Positions 22,397 through 33,339 of a DNA stretch of 64,000 nt are shown one piece after another. Below the pieces are notes generated by a model, which saw nothing but the letters and a program-made list of their open reading frames with translations, was not told where the DNA came from and searched no databases. The DNA is taken from assembly GCF_009727055.1 (NCBI RefSeq), contig NC_052349.1, positions 31,579,242 through 31,643,241 of the forward strand. Direction: 5' to 3'. Positions within the stretch are counted from its first letter, which is position 1. Every line of letters begins with the position of its first letter. The DNA is from Benincasa hispida (taxonomy: Eukaryota; Streptophyta; Magnoliopsida; Cucurbitales; Cucurbitaceae). The translations under genes were made by a program, and so were the position numbers.

Positions 22397-22749
22397 TGAA
22401 GGAACTCTTATTAAAGAGAAACCATGAGTGGAAGCACGATCGATCCAAATTCATTGTGATAGAATTACAAGCATTCATAAACGTACAAACCAGTTATGCA
22501 TCTTCTAACAAATTAAGACATGCTTTAGAAAAAAATACAAAAAGGACGAGAGACATACCTTTGAAGAACTCTTCTTCTAAAGACTTCTTGCTCTCGTGAA
22601 GACTTGAACCAGCAACCTCTTGGTACCTCTACGATCATCTAATCGATCGTCTTGTCAATCACGAACAATCTTCTCCACGAACAAGTAACCTCTCGGACAC
22701 CACCACTCAATAACCTTGGTATTATCGGAGTGAGAATCCAAGAGGTGTG
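22397..22749 (-). mobile_element. LTR 3'-end fragment, family B
   Basis: Begins on the plus strand with TGAAGGAACTC, the same terminus as at 18226 and 7852, and continues with 'ccatgagtggaagcacgatc' and the 'cctttgaagaactcttcttc' stretch. It ends abruptly where the next LTR starts (22750), which faces the opposite way. Confidence 0.6.
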
Positions 22750-24628
22750 TGTTGGATTTTATGTCTTAAAACTCGTAATTTGTAAATTGAAAAATATATT
22801 CTGTTTTGTTTTTCGATAAAATTGTTATTGAAATTGTAATCTTGAATCTAATAAACTAAGTTCCTGAGGCTATTTAACGTAGACTTGAACTTTATGTGAT
22901 GACATAAAACATGGATCAAGTTCAAGTATATAGCCTAAAATGGTCTATAGTATAGGGATAAGGTTGGGTGCCTTATTCTGGGGACACTATGGATGCGGCC
23001 CACTTTGTAGTTAGTACAAACGATGTGATCCTAAATCGTTCATATGGAGATATGTGAGTGGGGGCATCCTATGCAATGAGTTTGTATAAGATTGGATCAC
23101 GACTTAGTCACTTTTACTTTATAACACCGTTTACTATTTAAAACTGACTAATTCAAATTTGATGACCTAGGTAACTCGATCTCAATCCTGAGCTAACTAT
23201 GAACTTCTGTTTTTCGGGATTATCCTTAGATCTGCATGGGTGAGAGCAGCTCAACAGCGCTGGCTCAATAAGCCTCCTATTTCAAGGGTAAGACTGGGTA
23301 AATAGCTTGGACATAGGGTGCAAGACGGATTTCACTCCTACCCGTCTCTAGTGGTAGTAGATAGGTTGTTCCCTAAAGTGCTGATTTCGGAATAAGAAGA
23401 AGGGGCCCCACCCTCTCACTAGGCTGAGAGGAACTGGATTTGTTGGTTGGACCACAAATCAATTGTTCTTTAGAGGTTCAGTGGGANCTCACTAGGCTGA
23501 GAGGAACTGGATTTGTTGGTTGGACCACAAATCAATTGTTCTTTAGAGGTTCAGTGGGACTGAAGGAACAAGAAGTGTTCTCGGGGGTAAAACGATATTT
23601 TGACCCAGCCAAGACCACGAAAAACTTGTGAAAGATTGACTTACTGTTATGGTTATTTCAGATGGACAGAAATATATCTACAGTGAGGGGAATGCAACTA
23701 CGGGACTTTAGTGGAATGACCTGTTTGTTAACACATGTTGATTAATTAGGTTAAAAAGTTTTACCGGTTAATCTCGGATTGTTGGAGCTCATGATCTTAG
23801 GTCCATTAGGTCCCCCTACTAGCTCATATGGATTAAACTTAGAATAGTATGTTGGATTAATTCGAATTGTTTGAATTATGAAAAGGGATTAAAACCAACA
23901 AGTATATGCGATATCACTATCGATTTTTTGTATGGTATTCTATATTCAAATGTGATTTGAATTTTGAAAATATGAATGTGGATTCATGTTTGGGAGGTCA
24001 AAATTAGTCAAGAGGGTTTGACTTTTTCGTTAAAAGTCAATGTTTGACTTTGACCAAATAGAAAAAGACCATTTTGCTCTTGACTAAGAGTTAGTGGAAT
24101 TATCCAACCACTAACTTAAGTGGACAATGTGTAAATATTATAGAATAACACATAGCCCAGTTTGGTTTAATGCTTTGTGAGGTGTTGATTTTTGGTGAGT
24201 TTTTACTTGCATTAGATGCATGTAATTGTTTTATAAAAAGGAAGTTTTATAAAACAAATTTCTTCTTCTTTTCTCCTTTAAGCAAGCTGAATTTTTATAA
24301 TTTTGGTTTCCAAAATTCTCACCAAAAATTCTCTTTTTCTCACATTAACTTTGAACCACCAGTTCTTCCCCTTTTCATTTCTTCATTCACCGAGTCCCAC
24401 AACCCGGTTCTGAGTTCAGAGAATAGCGGGTAAACTCTAGTGGTGGTCCAGAAGAGTTCGGGTCGAGATTCAGCGAGGAAAAGCGTTTTTTGGGAGCTAC
24501 AAAGGTTGTATTATATCCCTTTTAATTTACTGTTTTTTCCTATATTTGCATGCTATTTTCCTTTTAATTAAAAGAAATTAAAGTATAATTAGATCTTTAT
24601 TCCACTGCGTATGTCTCGTGTTCCATCA
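22750..24628 (+). mobile_element. 5' LTR of a Ty1/copia element
   Basis: Starts TGTTGGATTTTATGTC and ends ...TTCCATCA two bases before a tRNA-Met primer-binding site; 1879 bp including an artefactual 73-bp duplication (23415-23559). It contains the family's conserved core in forward orientation, for example 'gatttcactcctacccg' (23327) and 'aggtccattaggtcccccta' (23800). A likely TATA-type start region is not obvious. The matching 3' LTR is not resolvable; the LTR piece at 29048-30482 is related but not the same. Confidence 0.78.
23415..23559. repeat. 72-bp direct duplication flanking a single N
   Basis: 23415-23486 and 23488-23559 are the same 72 bases with one N at 23487 between them. As at 7035, this is a contig overlap left unmerged, most likely an assembly artefact. 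Confidence 0.92.
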
Positions 24629-24630
24629 TG

Positions 24631-24641
24631 TGGTATCAGAG
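24631..24641 (+). other. Primer-binding site (tRNA-Met type) of the copia element
   Basis: TGGTATCAGAG follows the LTR end by two bases, complementary to the 3' end of initiator tRNA-Met. Confidence 0.85.
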
Positions 24642-26643
24642 GATGCTTTAATTACGCTCAATTTCTTTTGGTGGGTATTTTTCCCTCTTCTTTCAAGCGT
24701 TGAATGAAATATGGGCTAAAGTAGATTTTTTTATGATTTTGGCATTGTTTTTCTTTAAATTTCTTGTGAAAATTTGTAATTGCTTACATGTTTATGAGCA
24801 TTAATGTGTGAAAAAGGGTCTGTAAATTTGTTAGAGTCATTAGAGTTGAAATTAGGTTGTAATTACTTGATTCCAGAAGAGAGGACAACATCAAAATTGA
24901 AGGGATTTTGCTTCCAGACCCGTTTTAGCCACCAGACCCGACGGCCCGACCCGCCAGCCCGAGTTTCAACCCGGTTCGAAGTAGCTGCGTGCGCCACCCG
25001 CCCGCGACCTGCACGTCAACCCAGTTCGCCACCCGCTCTTTCCGTTCGACCCGACCCACCCGCGCTTCTGTTGACCGTGCCAGCACGCGTTGACCAACAG
25101 GTCCAAACGGTCTGGATCTTCAACTTGGTTTTTGGTGTTTTGGGCCGGTTTGAGTGGTTTCTAAGAGGTTTCAGATGGTTCAAAGTGTTTGAAGCCGGTT
25201 CCGGGAAGTTGGTTGCTGATTTCTGTAATAAATTAGTTATTTGTTTGTTTTTAATGCCAAAATTGGTCAACTTTAGTGTTGTTTACCTATTATGCATGTG
25301 GTGTATAATGTTGTTTGATTATGTGTGCATATAGTATGCCATATAGTTTTAAAACTCCACCATAGGAAAAGCATGTGACATGCATTTGTTATATGTTATA
25401 AGTGTTATAAAATATATACTATGCATGCTTAGTTTTAATATAGTGTTATATTAAAACATCTTTGTTTGAATGAAGCATGTTATAGATGAATGCTCTAGGG
25501 TTATAATTGTTATAATTTATTTTATAATTGCTATAAAATAACCTAGACTTCTAAAATCTATAATACAGATAAGATGCATGCTCATTTAGGGTTAACCACC
25601 ATCGAGTAATCCCAAATTTCATAGAAAATAGGTCGATATCTTGTAAAACCGAAGTTACAAGAAAACTCACCTGGCAAGATCTTAGCAAAAAGTCAGATAA
25701 GATGACTAAGGTTGAAGGTTTTTAAGTTGACGATTCATGGAACACCTACTATCTAGAGATCGAGCCAGTGTCTGAGTTAGGTTAAACTAGTTTTATGAGC
25801 ATGCGTGAGCGGTGTGAGGTAATGAAATTTGTTTATCACTTAGAGATCATAGGTTAAAAATCCAGTATAAAAGTTATACTCGGATGACTCACCTAGACTT
25901 AGGATATGTTTAAGTTAGCCGAAATGTATTGTTAAATATTTTATACCCTAATCGTCTAGAACACTCCAGCTGGAGAGAAGTAATGTACTTTTAGCTCTAG
26001 CGTTCTTAAGAGTTCACACCATGAGATTCATGCTTGGCTTTGGGCCGCTCTGGGAGCGGAATCCATTCGGAGAGTGTTTGCATGAGTCAATACCAAGGTG
26101 AATAGGGGAAGTTGTTCATACTAAGTGGGAGAAGGAAGTGTGTCAACATATCCTACGGTCTATTCCATTAGGACACACCGAGATTCCGATAATGCGCCTG
26201 CATGTCTGCCCTGGAGCGACCTTACCAATCGGAGGGCTGTATTATAGGATTCGGAACTCCGCGAACTCTAGAAATTGATAGGGTCTCTCAGGTCCGTTTT
26301 CATTCTTATCTTTCCAACTTCGAGAGCATAATGATTTCGATCTTTGAGGTATGAAAATGGATGGTCACACTTACGAGAATTACTAAGTGTTAGTAAATTC
26401 TTGACCAAAGTAGCGATAACTAAGTTACTATATGAATAAGAGTTATTCTGGTGATAGTATCTAGTCAAGATAGTCTTGGTTCAATGGAGGAATAGTCGAT
26501 CACCCCTGGGTGAAGGTTATTCTAAACAGTTGAAATATTGTTGCAAATATAAATAATGATGGGTACATTATTTTTTGCTAAACTTAATTGGATTGAAAAG
26601 ATTAATGTTTTTTTACTAAAAAGGATATGTTTTTCTTTTCAGC
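24642..26643 (+). mobile_element. Untranslated leader of the copia element
   Basis: Two kilobases between primer-binding site and gag. It contains a GC-rich island (about 24920-25110, rich in cccgacccgcc-type text) in otherwise AT-rich DNA. The 176-residue frame at 24804-25334 runs through this island, is arginine/proline-rich through composition and has no family likeness. An unusually long leader suggests an extra insertion or a non-standard element. Confidence 0.5.
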
Positions 26644-26802
26644 ATGACTAGCCTTTTAGTTCAACTATTAGCTTCTAAAAAACTTAATGACGACAACTAC
26701 TCAAAATGGAAAACAAATCTGAATACAATACTGGTAATAGATGACCTGAGATTTATCTTAACTGAGGAATGTCCTCAGACCCTTTCCTCGAAAGAAGCAT
26801 AA
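26644..26802 (+). pseudogene. Ty1/copia gag N-terminus
   Basis: 53 codons from ATG to TAA with LASKKLNDDNYSKWKTNLNT and LVIDDLRFILTEECPQ, the N-terminal block of copia gag proteins ('L.G.NY..W' motif). The usual gag continues some 200 residues to a CCHC knuckle. Here a stop intervenes and the sequence jumps almost directly to protease, so most of gag is deleted. Confidence 0.75.
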
Positions 26803-26817
26803 GGTTAATATGATTTA

Positions 26818-27222
26818 CTAGTTGCTGAAACATGTTTAGTGGATTATGATACCTCAACCTGGATATTAGATTTAGGAGCCACTAATCATATTTGCTTCTC
26901 TTTTCAGGAAACTAGTTCCTGGAAAAAGCTTGAAGAAGGCGAGATCACCCTCAATGTTGGAACAGAAGAGGTTGTTTCGACCGAAGCAGTGGGAGACTTG
27001 AAGTTATTTTTTAACGATAGATATATCATACTTAAAAATATTTTGTATGCTCCTAAAATGAGATGGAATTTAATATCTATCACATGTATATTGGAACAAA
27101 TGTATAAAATATCTTTTGAAATTAATGAAGCGTTCATTTTCAGAAAAGGTATTCAAATCTATTCTTCTATACTTGAAAACAACTTATATAAATTAAGACC
27201 AATTAAAAATTTTTTGTCTTAA
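26818..27222 (+). pseudogene. Copia protease segment
   Basis: Open from an in-frame upstream codon. STWILDLGATNHIC is the aspartic protease active-site block (usual D-S-G-A; here D-L-G-A, catalytic Asp kept, Ser changed). The following LKNILYAPKMRWNLISI matches the strand before the pre-integrase domain. The frame ends at 27222 (TAA). Confidence 0.8.
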
Positions 27223-27239
27223 ATACTGAGATGTTTAGA

Positions 27240-28195
27240 ACAGCCGAAACTCAGAATAAAAGAGAAAAAGTTTCTTCTAATGCCTATTTATGACACCTAA
27301 GACTTAGCCACATAAATCTCAAAAGGATTAAGAGATTGGTTAAGAATGGAATCCTAAATCAGTTAGAAGACAATTCTTTACCTCCATGTGAGTCTTGTCT
27401 TGAGGGAAAAATTACTAAGAGATCTTTTACTGGAAAAGGTCTCAGAGCCACAATACCCTTAGAGCTCGTACATTCGGACCTCTGTGGACCGATGAATGTC
27501 AAAGCTCGAAGTGGGTATGAATATTTCATCAGTTTTATTGATGATTATTCAAGATATGATCATATTTACCTAATGCATCACAAGTCTGATTCTTTTGAAA
27601 AGTTCAAAGAATATAAGGCTGAGGTTGAGAACTAGTTAGGTAAAACAATTAAGACACTACGATCAAATCGAGGTGAGGAGTACATGGACTTATGATTCCA
27701 GGACTATATGATAGAATATAGAATCAAGTCACAACTATCTGCACCTAATATGCCTCAGCAGAACGGTGTATCTGAAAGAAGAAACAGAACCTTGTTGGAT
27801 ATGGTTCGCTCAATGATGAGCTTTGCTAAGTTACTCGATTCCTTTTGGGGACATGCATTAGAAACTGCTGTCTATATTTTGAATAACGTTCCCTCTAAAA
27901 GTGTTTCAGAAACACCTTATGAGCTATAGAAATGGCGTAAAGACAGTTTACGTCACTTTAGGATCTGGGGATGCCTGACACACGTGTTGGTGCAAAATCT
28001 TAAAAAATTGGAATGTCGTTCAAAACTATGCCTATTTGTAGGTTATCCAAAAGAAACAAAAGGTGGTGGTCTATTTTACGATCCTCAAGAGAATAAGGTA
28101 TTTGTATCGACAAATGCCACAGTCTTAGAGGAAGACCACATAAGAAGTCATCAACCTCGCAGTAGACTAGTATTGAATGAAATTTCCAAAGAAAT
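27240..28195 (+). pseudogene. Copia pre-integrase and integrase segment
   Basis: CESCLEGKITKRSFTG is the zinc-binding end of the pre-integrase domain. LELVHSDLCGPMNVKARSGY and FISFIDDYSRY give the integrase core with its first Asp. The second catalytic position reads RSNRGEEYMDL (27660-27692), with Asn at 27666-27668 where the family has Asp. PQQNGVSERRNRTLLDMVRS has the catalytic Glu. RIWGCL and LFVGYPKETKGGG match the integrase C-terminus. Stops at several points (27635, 27693, 27929) break it. It is cut at about 28195 before reverse transcriptase by an LTR insertion. Confidence 0.82.
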
Positions 28196-29047
28196 TAATA
28201 CATTTTGTAATCAATGCATCTCTTAGTTCCTTTAGCACCATCTTCATCATCTTTTTTTTCTTTATCATTGTTTACGTTCATCGTTTAGTTAAGTGTCAAA
28301 TACAAGTTGCATACTCAATCATGCGGCCTAGAGATATGACGCATGTAGTAAACCACCGAGAGGTATGTGTTGCACAAGTATAGTGAGTTAATCCTCTTTG
28401 CTTGGTGTGAAGCTGTCACAATGCTTGTCTATGAGCTGATTAGCTACAACCAACTGCCTGAGAGGGTAAGTAGTGGAACACACTAAAGCAAGTAAGCATT
28501 GTTCCTAGAGATAGGAATGATCTTATGCTCGACGCAACCGCGTTATAGAGATATAAACATGTGGTCGACCATCAACGTTAATATGGCAAGCTAGGATTAC
28601 TTTTGCAACCGAGCGTAATGAAGAGGAGAATTCATTCCTCCACAATTCGGTCTCTTCATTCACCTTATTATCCATCAACATTTGTCGTATCTCTACCAAT
28701 TCTTATAGTTAAACTTCCATTGCTCAATCTGTTTAGTTAGGAGTAGAAGTAGCACATAATCCATTAACTTCTGTTTTCTTACTTTCATTCATCGCCTCAA
28801 ACGCATCACTTCACAAGCATCATTTAGTTATAAGTCCCTGTGTTCGACCTCAGATCATTCTGAGAAACTTGCGTTCTCGTTATACTTGGCGAGAAAACAA
28901 GAAAACTTATGACAGGAATGCATGGTCATCACATACACATTTAAGCATATTGCATATTCTCCAGTCCAACGCATGACCATCGACACATAGAGATTAACGC
29001 ATATCAAAAGACGAGTGCATTTTTCTTCTCCCTTTTTCTTCAAACAA
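28196..29047 (+). mobile_element. LTR fragment, family A
   Basis: Starts with 'aatacattttgtaatcaatg', identical to text at 57333 and 60557 in the other family A LTRs, and continues with 'gcttgtctatgagctgatta', 'gttcctagagatagg' and the 'gagaaacttgcgttctcgtt' block. The first half of the LTR is missing. It ends the copia integrase sequence abruptly. Confidence 0.72.
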
Positions 29048-30482
29048 CTAGTTAGGTTTCTATTTCAATAGGATGACTTAGGCAATTTAGTCTTACTCCT
29101 AAGTATATTATGAACTCCTGTTCATGAGGGATTGTCCTTTGATTTGTATGGGTGAGAGTGGCTAGTTCGCTGACTCAATATGCTTACCATTTTAGGGATA
29201 AGACCAAGTGGGTAGCTGGGAACATAATCATACAAGATAGATTTCACTCCTTCCTGATTTCATGGTAAGTAGACGAGTGTTCCCTTAAGTGATGTCTTCG
29301 AAACTTGAACAAAGGGCCTTACCCTCTCATTGGCCCGAGAAGGGTTTCTATTTAATGGTTGGACTATAAACAGGTTGTTCATTAGAGAAGCACGGGTACT
29401 TAAGGATGTAGAGATAACCCAGGGGTAAAACAACAAATTTAACCCATTTGGGGTTACAAGACTCATGAAGGACTAATTTGCTGTTATTAGTCTATATCCG
29501 TGGACATAGAAACATATCTGTAGTGAGAAGAGTACCCACAGTTAACGAATATTGATTAATTTGGTTAATGATTTTAGCCAATTAATCTCACATCGTTAGA
29601 GCTTTTGATTTACAGGTCCATTAGGTCCCCTTCTTAGGTTATAAAGGGTATTGAGGTAATTTGTCATTAAATTGAATTTGAAATGTTCAAATTCGGAATT
29701 GGGAATTTTTTAATGTATGTTGATATATTTTAATATAAAGTTTAATTTTAGACTTTATTATTAATTTTGGATATGATTAAATACTTGAAAGGAGTTCAAA
29801 TATTAATTTAATATGATTAAGATTCATATTGAAAACTATAGGTTAAAATTAATGTGCATTGGATGCATACTAAAACTATAGGTTAAATAAGATAAATATT
29901 TTTTAATATGATTGAAATGAGAAATTAAATTAAATATGTGATATTTAAGTAGATGATTAATTAATTGAATAATTAATTCATTATTTAATTTAAATTAAAC
30001 AAATTAACTCCCAATTTTAGGGAAGTTACGAGAAAATGTGAGATCAATCCCACGTTTTTTTCTCCCCCTCTCACCGTCCCCCTCTCTCTAACAAAAGGGT
30101 TTTGTTTTTGCAAAGGGAGGGGAAAGCTCTCAAGTCTCTGAGTATGTTCTTCTTCCTAAGAAAAGAAAGAAAAATCATTCTATGATATGACCAAATCCCA
30201 AAAGAGAGAATCCCACAATTCTCCATAGCCTCAATTCTCTGCAATAATAGGGAGGTTTCTTATGCCCAATCCCAACTCAATAGAGAAATTCTACAGAATT
30301 GTCAAAAGGTTTACAAGGTAGGGGTTCTGCCCTGTATAATTAGTCTTTTTGGGAATTCCATTCTTAATTGATATTACCTTTTATTCCAATGCAGAATTGT
30401 TTTGATTTTAAATGCCAATTTTGAAAAACGAAATGGTTCTGTGTTTTGGTTTCTATTGTGCCTTAGGGTTTTCATCCTTTCA
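29048..30482 (+). mobile_element. LTR fragment, relative of family B, ends in the gypsy LTR
   Basis: Core landmarks in forward orientation include 'tttgatttgtatgggtgaga' (29139), 'gatttcactccttcctgatt' (29242), 'ggtccattaggtcccct' (29615), then an AT-rich stretch and a tail ending in CCTTTCA at 30482. The LTR start is absent. It sits immediately before the last 50 bases of the Athila-like 5' LTR. Confidence 0.62.
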
Positions 30483-30532
30483 TCATCATCATTTATCATT
30501 ATAAACATGATCGAGAATTAAAGAAGCGAACA
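30483..30532 (+). mobile_element. Last bases of the 5' LTR of the Athila-like gypsy element
   Basis: 'cattataaacatgatcgaga' and 'attaaagaagcgaaca' match 53995-54029, the end of the LTR at 52459-54029, with one small indel. Both copies end ...GCGAACA. Only the end of this LTR survives; the rest has been displaced or replaced by LTR fragments to the left. Confidence 0.75.
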
Positions 30533-30538
30533 AGTCTT

Positions 30539-30556
30539 TGGCACTGTTGTCGGGGA
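30539..30556 (+). other. Primer-binding site (tRNA-Asp type)
   Basis: tggcactgttgtcgggga, two mismatches to TGGCGCCGTTGCCGGGGA, the complement of the 3' end of plant tRNA-Asp. It lies six bases past the LTR end and is typical of Athila/Tat-type gypsy elements. Confidence 0.85.
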
Positions 30557-30657
30557 TTCTAGCAATGTAGCTAACCAAAATTTGGGTTTTGTATCTTTTT
30601 GCAGAAACTTTCAATCGAAGCTGTATTACAAGTTAAGCTTGGACTTGTAAACATTTT

Positions 30658-31709
30658 ATGGGTGTGGAGAACACTCCTGAACTCAGATACGACCCTAAGA
30701 TTGAAAGGACTTTTAGGTGGAGAAATAGATCAAATCGACGTTGAAGGTTAAGGCAACAACAAATGGAAAACGAGCAAAATAACCAAAATTTGGTTCAACA
30801 TCTCGCTAATGCTGTAGTAAATCCAATCCTTATGGCGAACAACAGCACACGTTCAATGCGTGAATATGCATCACCAGTGTTGTATGATTTTTCGCTTGGG
30901 ATCATTTATTCAACGCCTGACGGAACCAGGTTTGAAATGAAAGATGTCATGTTACAGATTTTATAGACTGCAGGATAGTTGGCGGAGCCCGAGGGAAAGA
31001 CCCTCATGCTCACATGAAACACTTCCTTGAAACTTGAAATTCATTCATGATTCTTGGAATCACATCTAAAGCAATCAGATTGTCCCTGTTTCCATATTCA
31101 CTCTGAGTTGACGTGAAGAAATAGGCAAGCTCCTTAGAGTCGGCTGAAATAACAATACGGGACAAGTTAGTAGAGAAGTTCATGCAAAAATACTTCCCTC
31201 CCACCATCAACACAAGAAGGTGTCGGAAGATTATGAACTTTGAGCAAGGAAAATTTGAAATACTCAGTGACGCATGGAGAGAGGTTTAAAAGGTTGGTAA
31301 AAAATTATCTTAACCATGGATTGCATCTAACTGTATAGATGGAGACCTTCTATGGAGGATTGAATAGACCATCTCAGATGGCAGTAGATGCAACCACCAC
31401 AGGTGGCATTATGGAAAAATCTTACAATGAGGCCAAGGAAGTTTTGGATAGGATTGCCAAACACAACATGGAGTAGGTTGATAATGCTTATGACTCTAGA
31501 ACAGATAGTAGGAGGTGACAACAGAATGTGATTGATACCAACACAATAGCTACTCTTTCAGTACAAGTGGCCGCAATAAAAAAAACTTGCTGAAAAATTT
31601 ATCTATGAACAATGCGGCCTAAACGCAGAGTGTACAACAAATCGACGTATTTAGACAACCCATGATAAGTTGTATGGGTTGTGGATAGTCGCATACCTAT
31701 AAGGATTGC
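30658..31709 (+). pseudogene. Athila-like gypsy gag
   Basis: An ATG at 30658 opens MGVENTPELRYDPKIERTFR; after an in-frame TGA the same frame continues to 30963. Downstream in changing frames are blocks typical of Retrotrans_gag (about 30975-31470: KYFPPTINTRR, METFYGGLNRPSQMAVDATT, SYNEAKEVLDRIAKHN). A CX2CX3HX4C knuckle follows (31671-31709) with a stop codon between the second Cys and the His. Multiple stops and frameshifts show the gene is long dead. It encodes the capsid/nucleocapsid polyprotein in intact relatives. Confidence 0.78.
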
Positions 31710-31953
31710 CCCCAAAATTAGTATGTTTCATAAAAAATAACCCATTCTCTAACACATATAACTCCAGATGGAAAAACCATCCAAACTTTTCTTAGGGTGG
31801 TCACCAACAAGATCAACACCATTCTAGAACACATCAGCAACATAGGCAAGGGCCGCCGCCTTGATTCTAGCCCATGTAGCAACAACCACAGCATCAATCT
31901 TTTAACAGAGGGGGCAATGCGTCGAGTTCATCTTCTTCACTTGAAAACCTATT

Positions 31954-31957
<4 letters not shown>

Positions 31958-31987
<30 letters not shown>
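31958..31987. repeat. (AT)n microsatellite
   Basis: About 15 AT units between gag and protease of the gypsy element. Other (AT)n runs lie at 43509-43540, 45298-45328, 55561-55585 and 58235-58254. Confidence 0.95.
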
Positions 31988-31988
<1 letters not shown>

Positions 31989-32514
31989 CCAAGAATGATG
32001 CATTGTTGAAAAGCCAAGCATCATTGATCAGAAATCTGGAGATGTAAGTTGGGAAAATTGCTAACGAGCTGAAAAGTCGGCCGCATGGATCATTTCCTAG
32101 CAATACTAAAGCACAATAATATTGCACAGTGGTAAACCACTGGTAGAAGAGAAGAGAGACCCATGAAAAGACCATCATCCTTCATTGCCTGAAGACACGC
32201 CTCAAACACCGACGACATTTGAGAGAGTTCAACCAAAAAGAGCTCCTAGCTTGGATAGTCATTCTCAATCGAGTACATCCAATGTAAGGATACCTGAGGT
32301 GCGCCTGAATGCACCATTTCCTTGACGCCTACAGAAAAAGAATGACGAAAATTAGTTTAAATGCTTTCTTGAGGTTCTTAAGCAATTGCACATCAGTATC
32401 CCTTTCGTTGAAGTGTTAGAACAAACGCCTTGTTATTTGATGTTTTTGAAGGATATCTTGGTGAAGAAAAGAAAGATCAACGAGCTTGAATCCGTGGCGT
32501 AGGAGTGTAATGCA

Positions 32515-32940
32515 TTGATCAACAGAAAAATTCCTGAAAAACAAAGAGACCCAAGTAGTTTCACTATCCCATGTTCAATAAGAGGAATAGATGTAGGCTA
32601 TGTAATATGTGACTTGGGAGCCAATATCAGCCCGATGCCCCTTTCAATTTTCATGAAACTCGGGATTGGTGAAGCTATGCCTACCATGGTAATGCTTCAA
32701 CTCGCTAACAGATCAATCACATACCTAGAAGGGAAAATTGAAGATCTACTAGTAAAAGTTGACAAGTTCATCTTCCCGATAGACTTTATTATTTTAGATT
32801 ATGAAGCTGATTGGGACGTCCCAATCATTCTTGGATGCCCGTTTCTAACCACCGAGAAAGTTCTAACTGATGTGCAAAAAGGGGAACTAACTATGTGTGT
32901 GGATAACCAAGAAGTAAAATTTAATGTGCTAAATGATTGA
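32515..32940 (+). pseudogene. Gypsy aspartic protease segment
   Basis: A 141-residue open frame with SFTIPCSIRGIDVGYVICDL continuing to GANISPMPLSIFMKLGIG, the retropepsin-type active site (D-L-G-A) with catalytic Asp kept. IILGCPFLTTE corresponds to the second conserved turn of plant gypsy proteases (ILGRPFLAT in relatives). It is the longest undamaged piece of this polyprotein. It is preceded by the gag-protease linker, broken by stops. Confidence 0.82.
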
Positions 32941-33339
32941 AGTTCCCAGATGAGGTAGAATCTTGTCAACTTATTGAATCAATTCAACTACCTGAGGAAA
33001 AGGACCAAAAGTGGACCAAGGTCGTGAGGTCCATGCGTTGAGCGAAAGCACGAGGAAGTTCAGCCACTATATCTGGATGAGCGATGGTCAAAACCAACAC
33101 TCTCATCTCTGGATGAGCCGCCAACGTTTGAGCTTAAACCTCTCTCAGATCATCTTAAATATGTTTTCCTTGGAAATAATACTACTTTACCAATTATGAT
33201 TTTAGATAAACTATCTCTTGCTAACGAACATCTTTTATTGCAGACATTCATAAAGCATATACGCGAGATCGGGTGGACGCTGGTTGATATCAGAAGGATC
33301 AAACCATCTTAATGTATGCACAAAATTAGATCAGAAGAA

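Noticed and set aside
24804..25334. 176-residue ORF, the second longest in the window
   Set aside because: It runs through a GC-rich patch of a retroelement leader, its composition is skewed (Arg/Pro) and no domain is recognisable.
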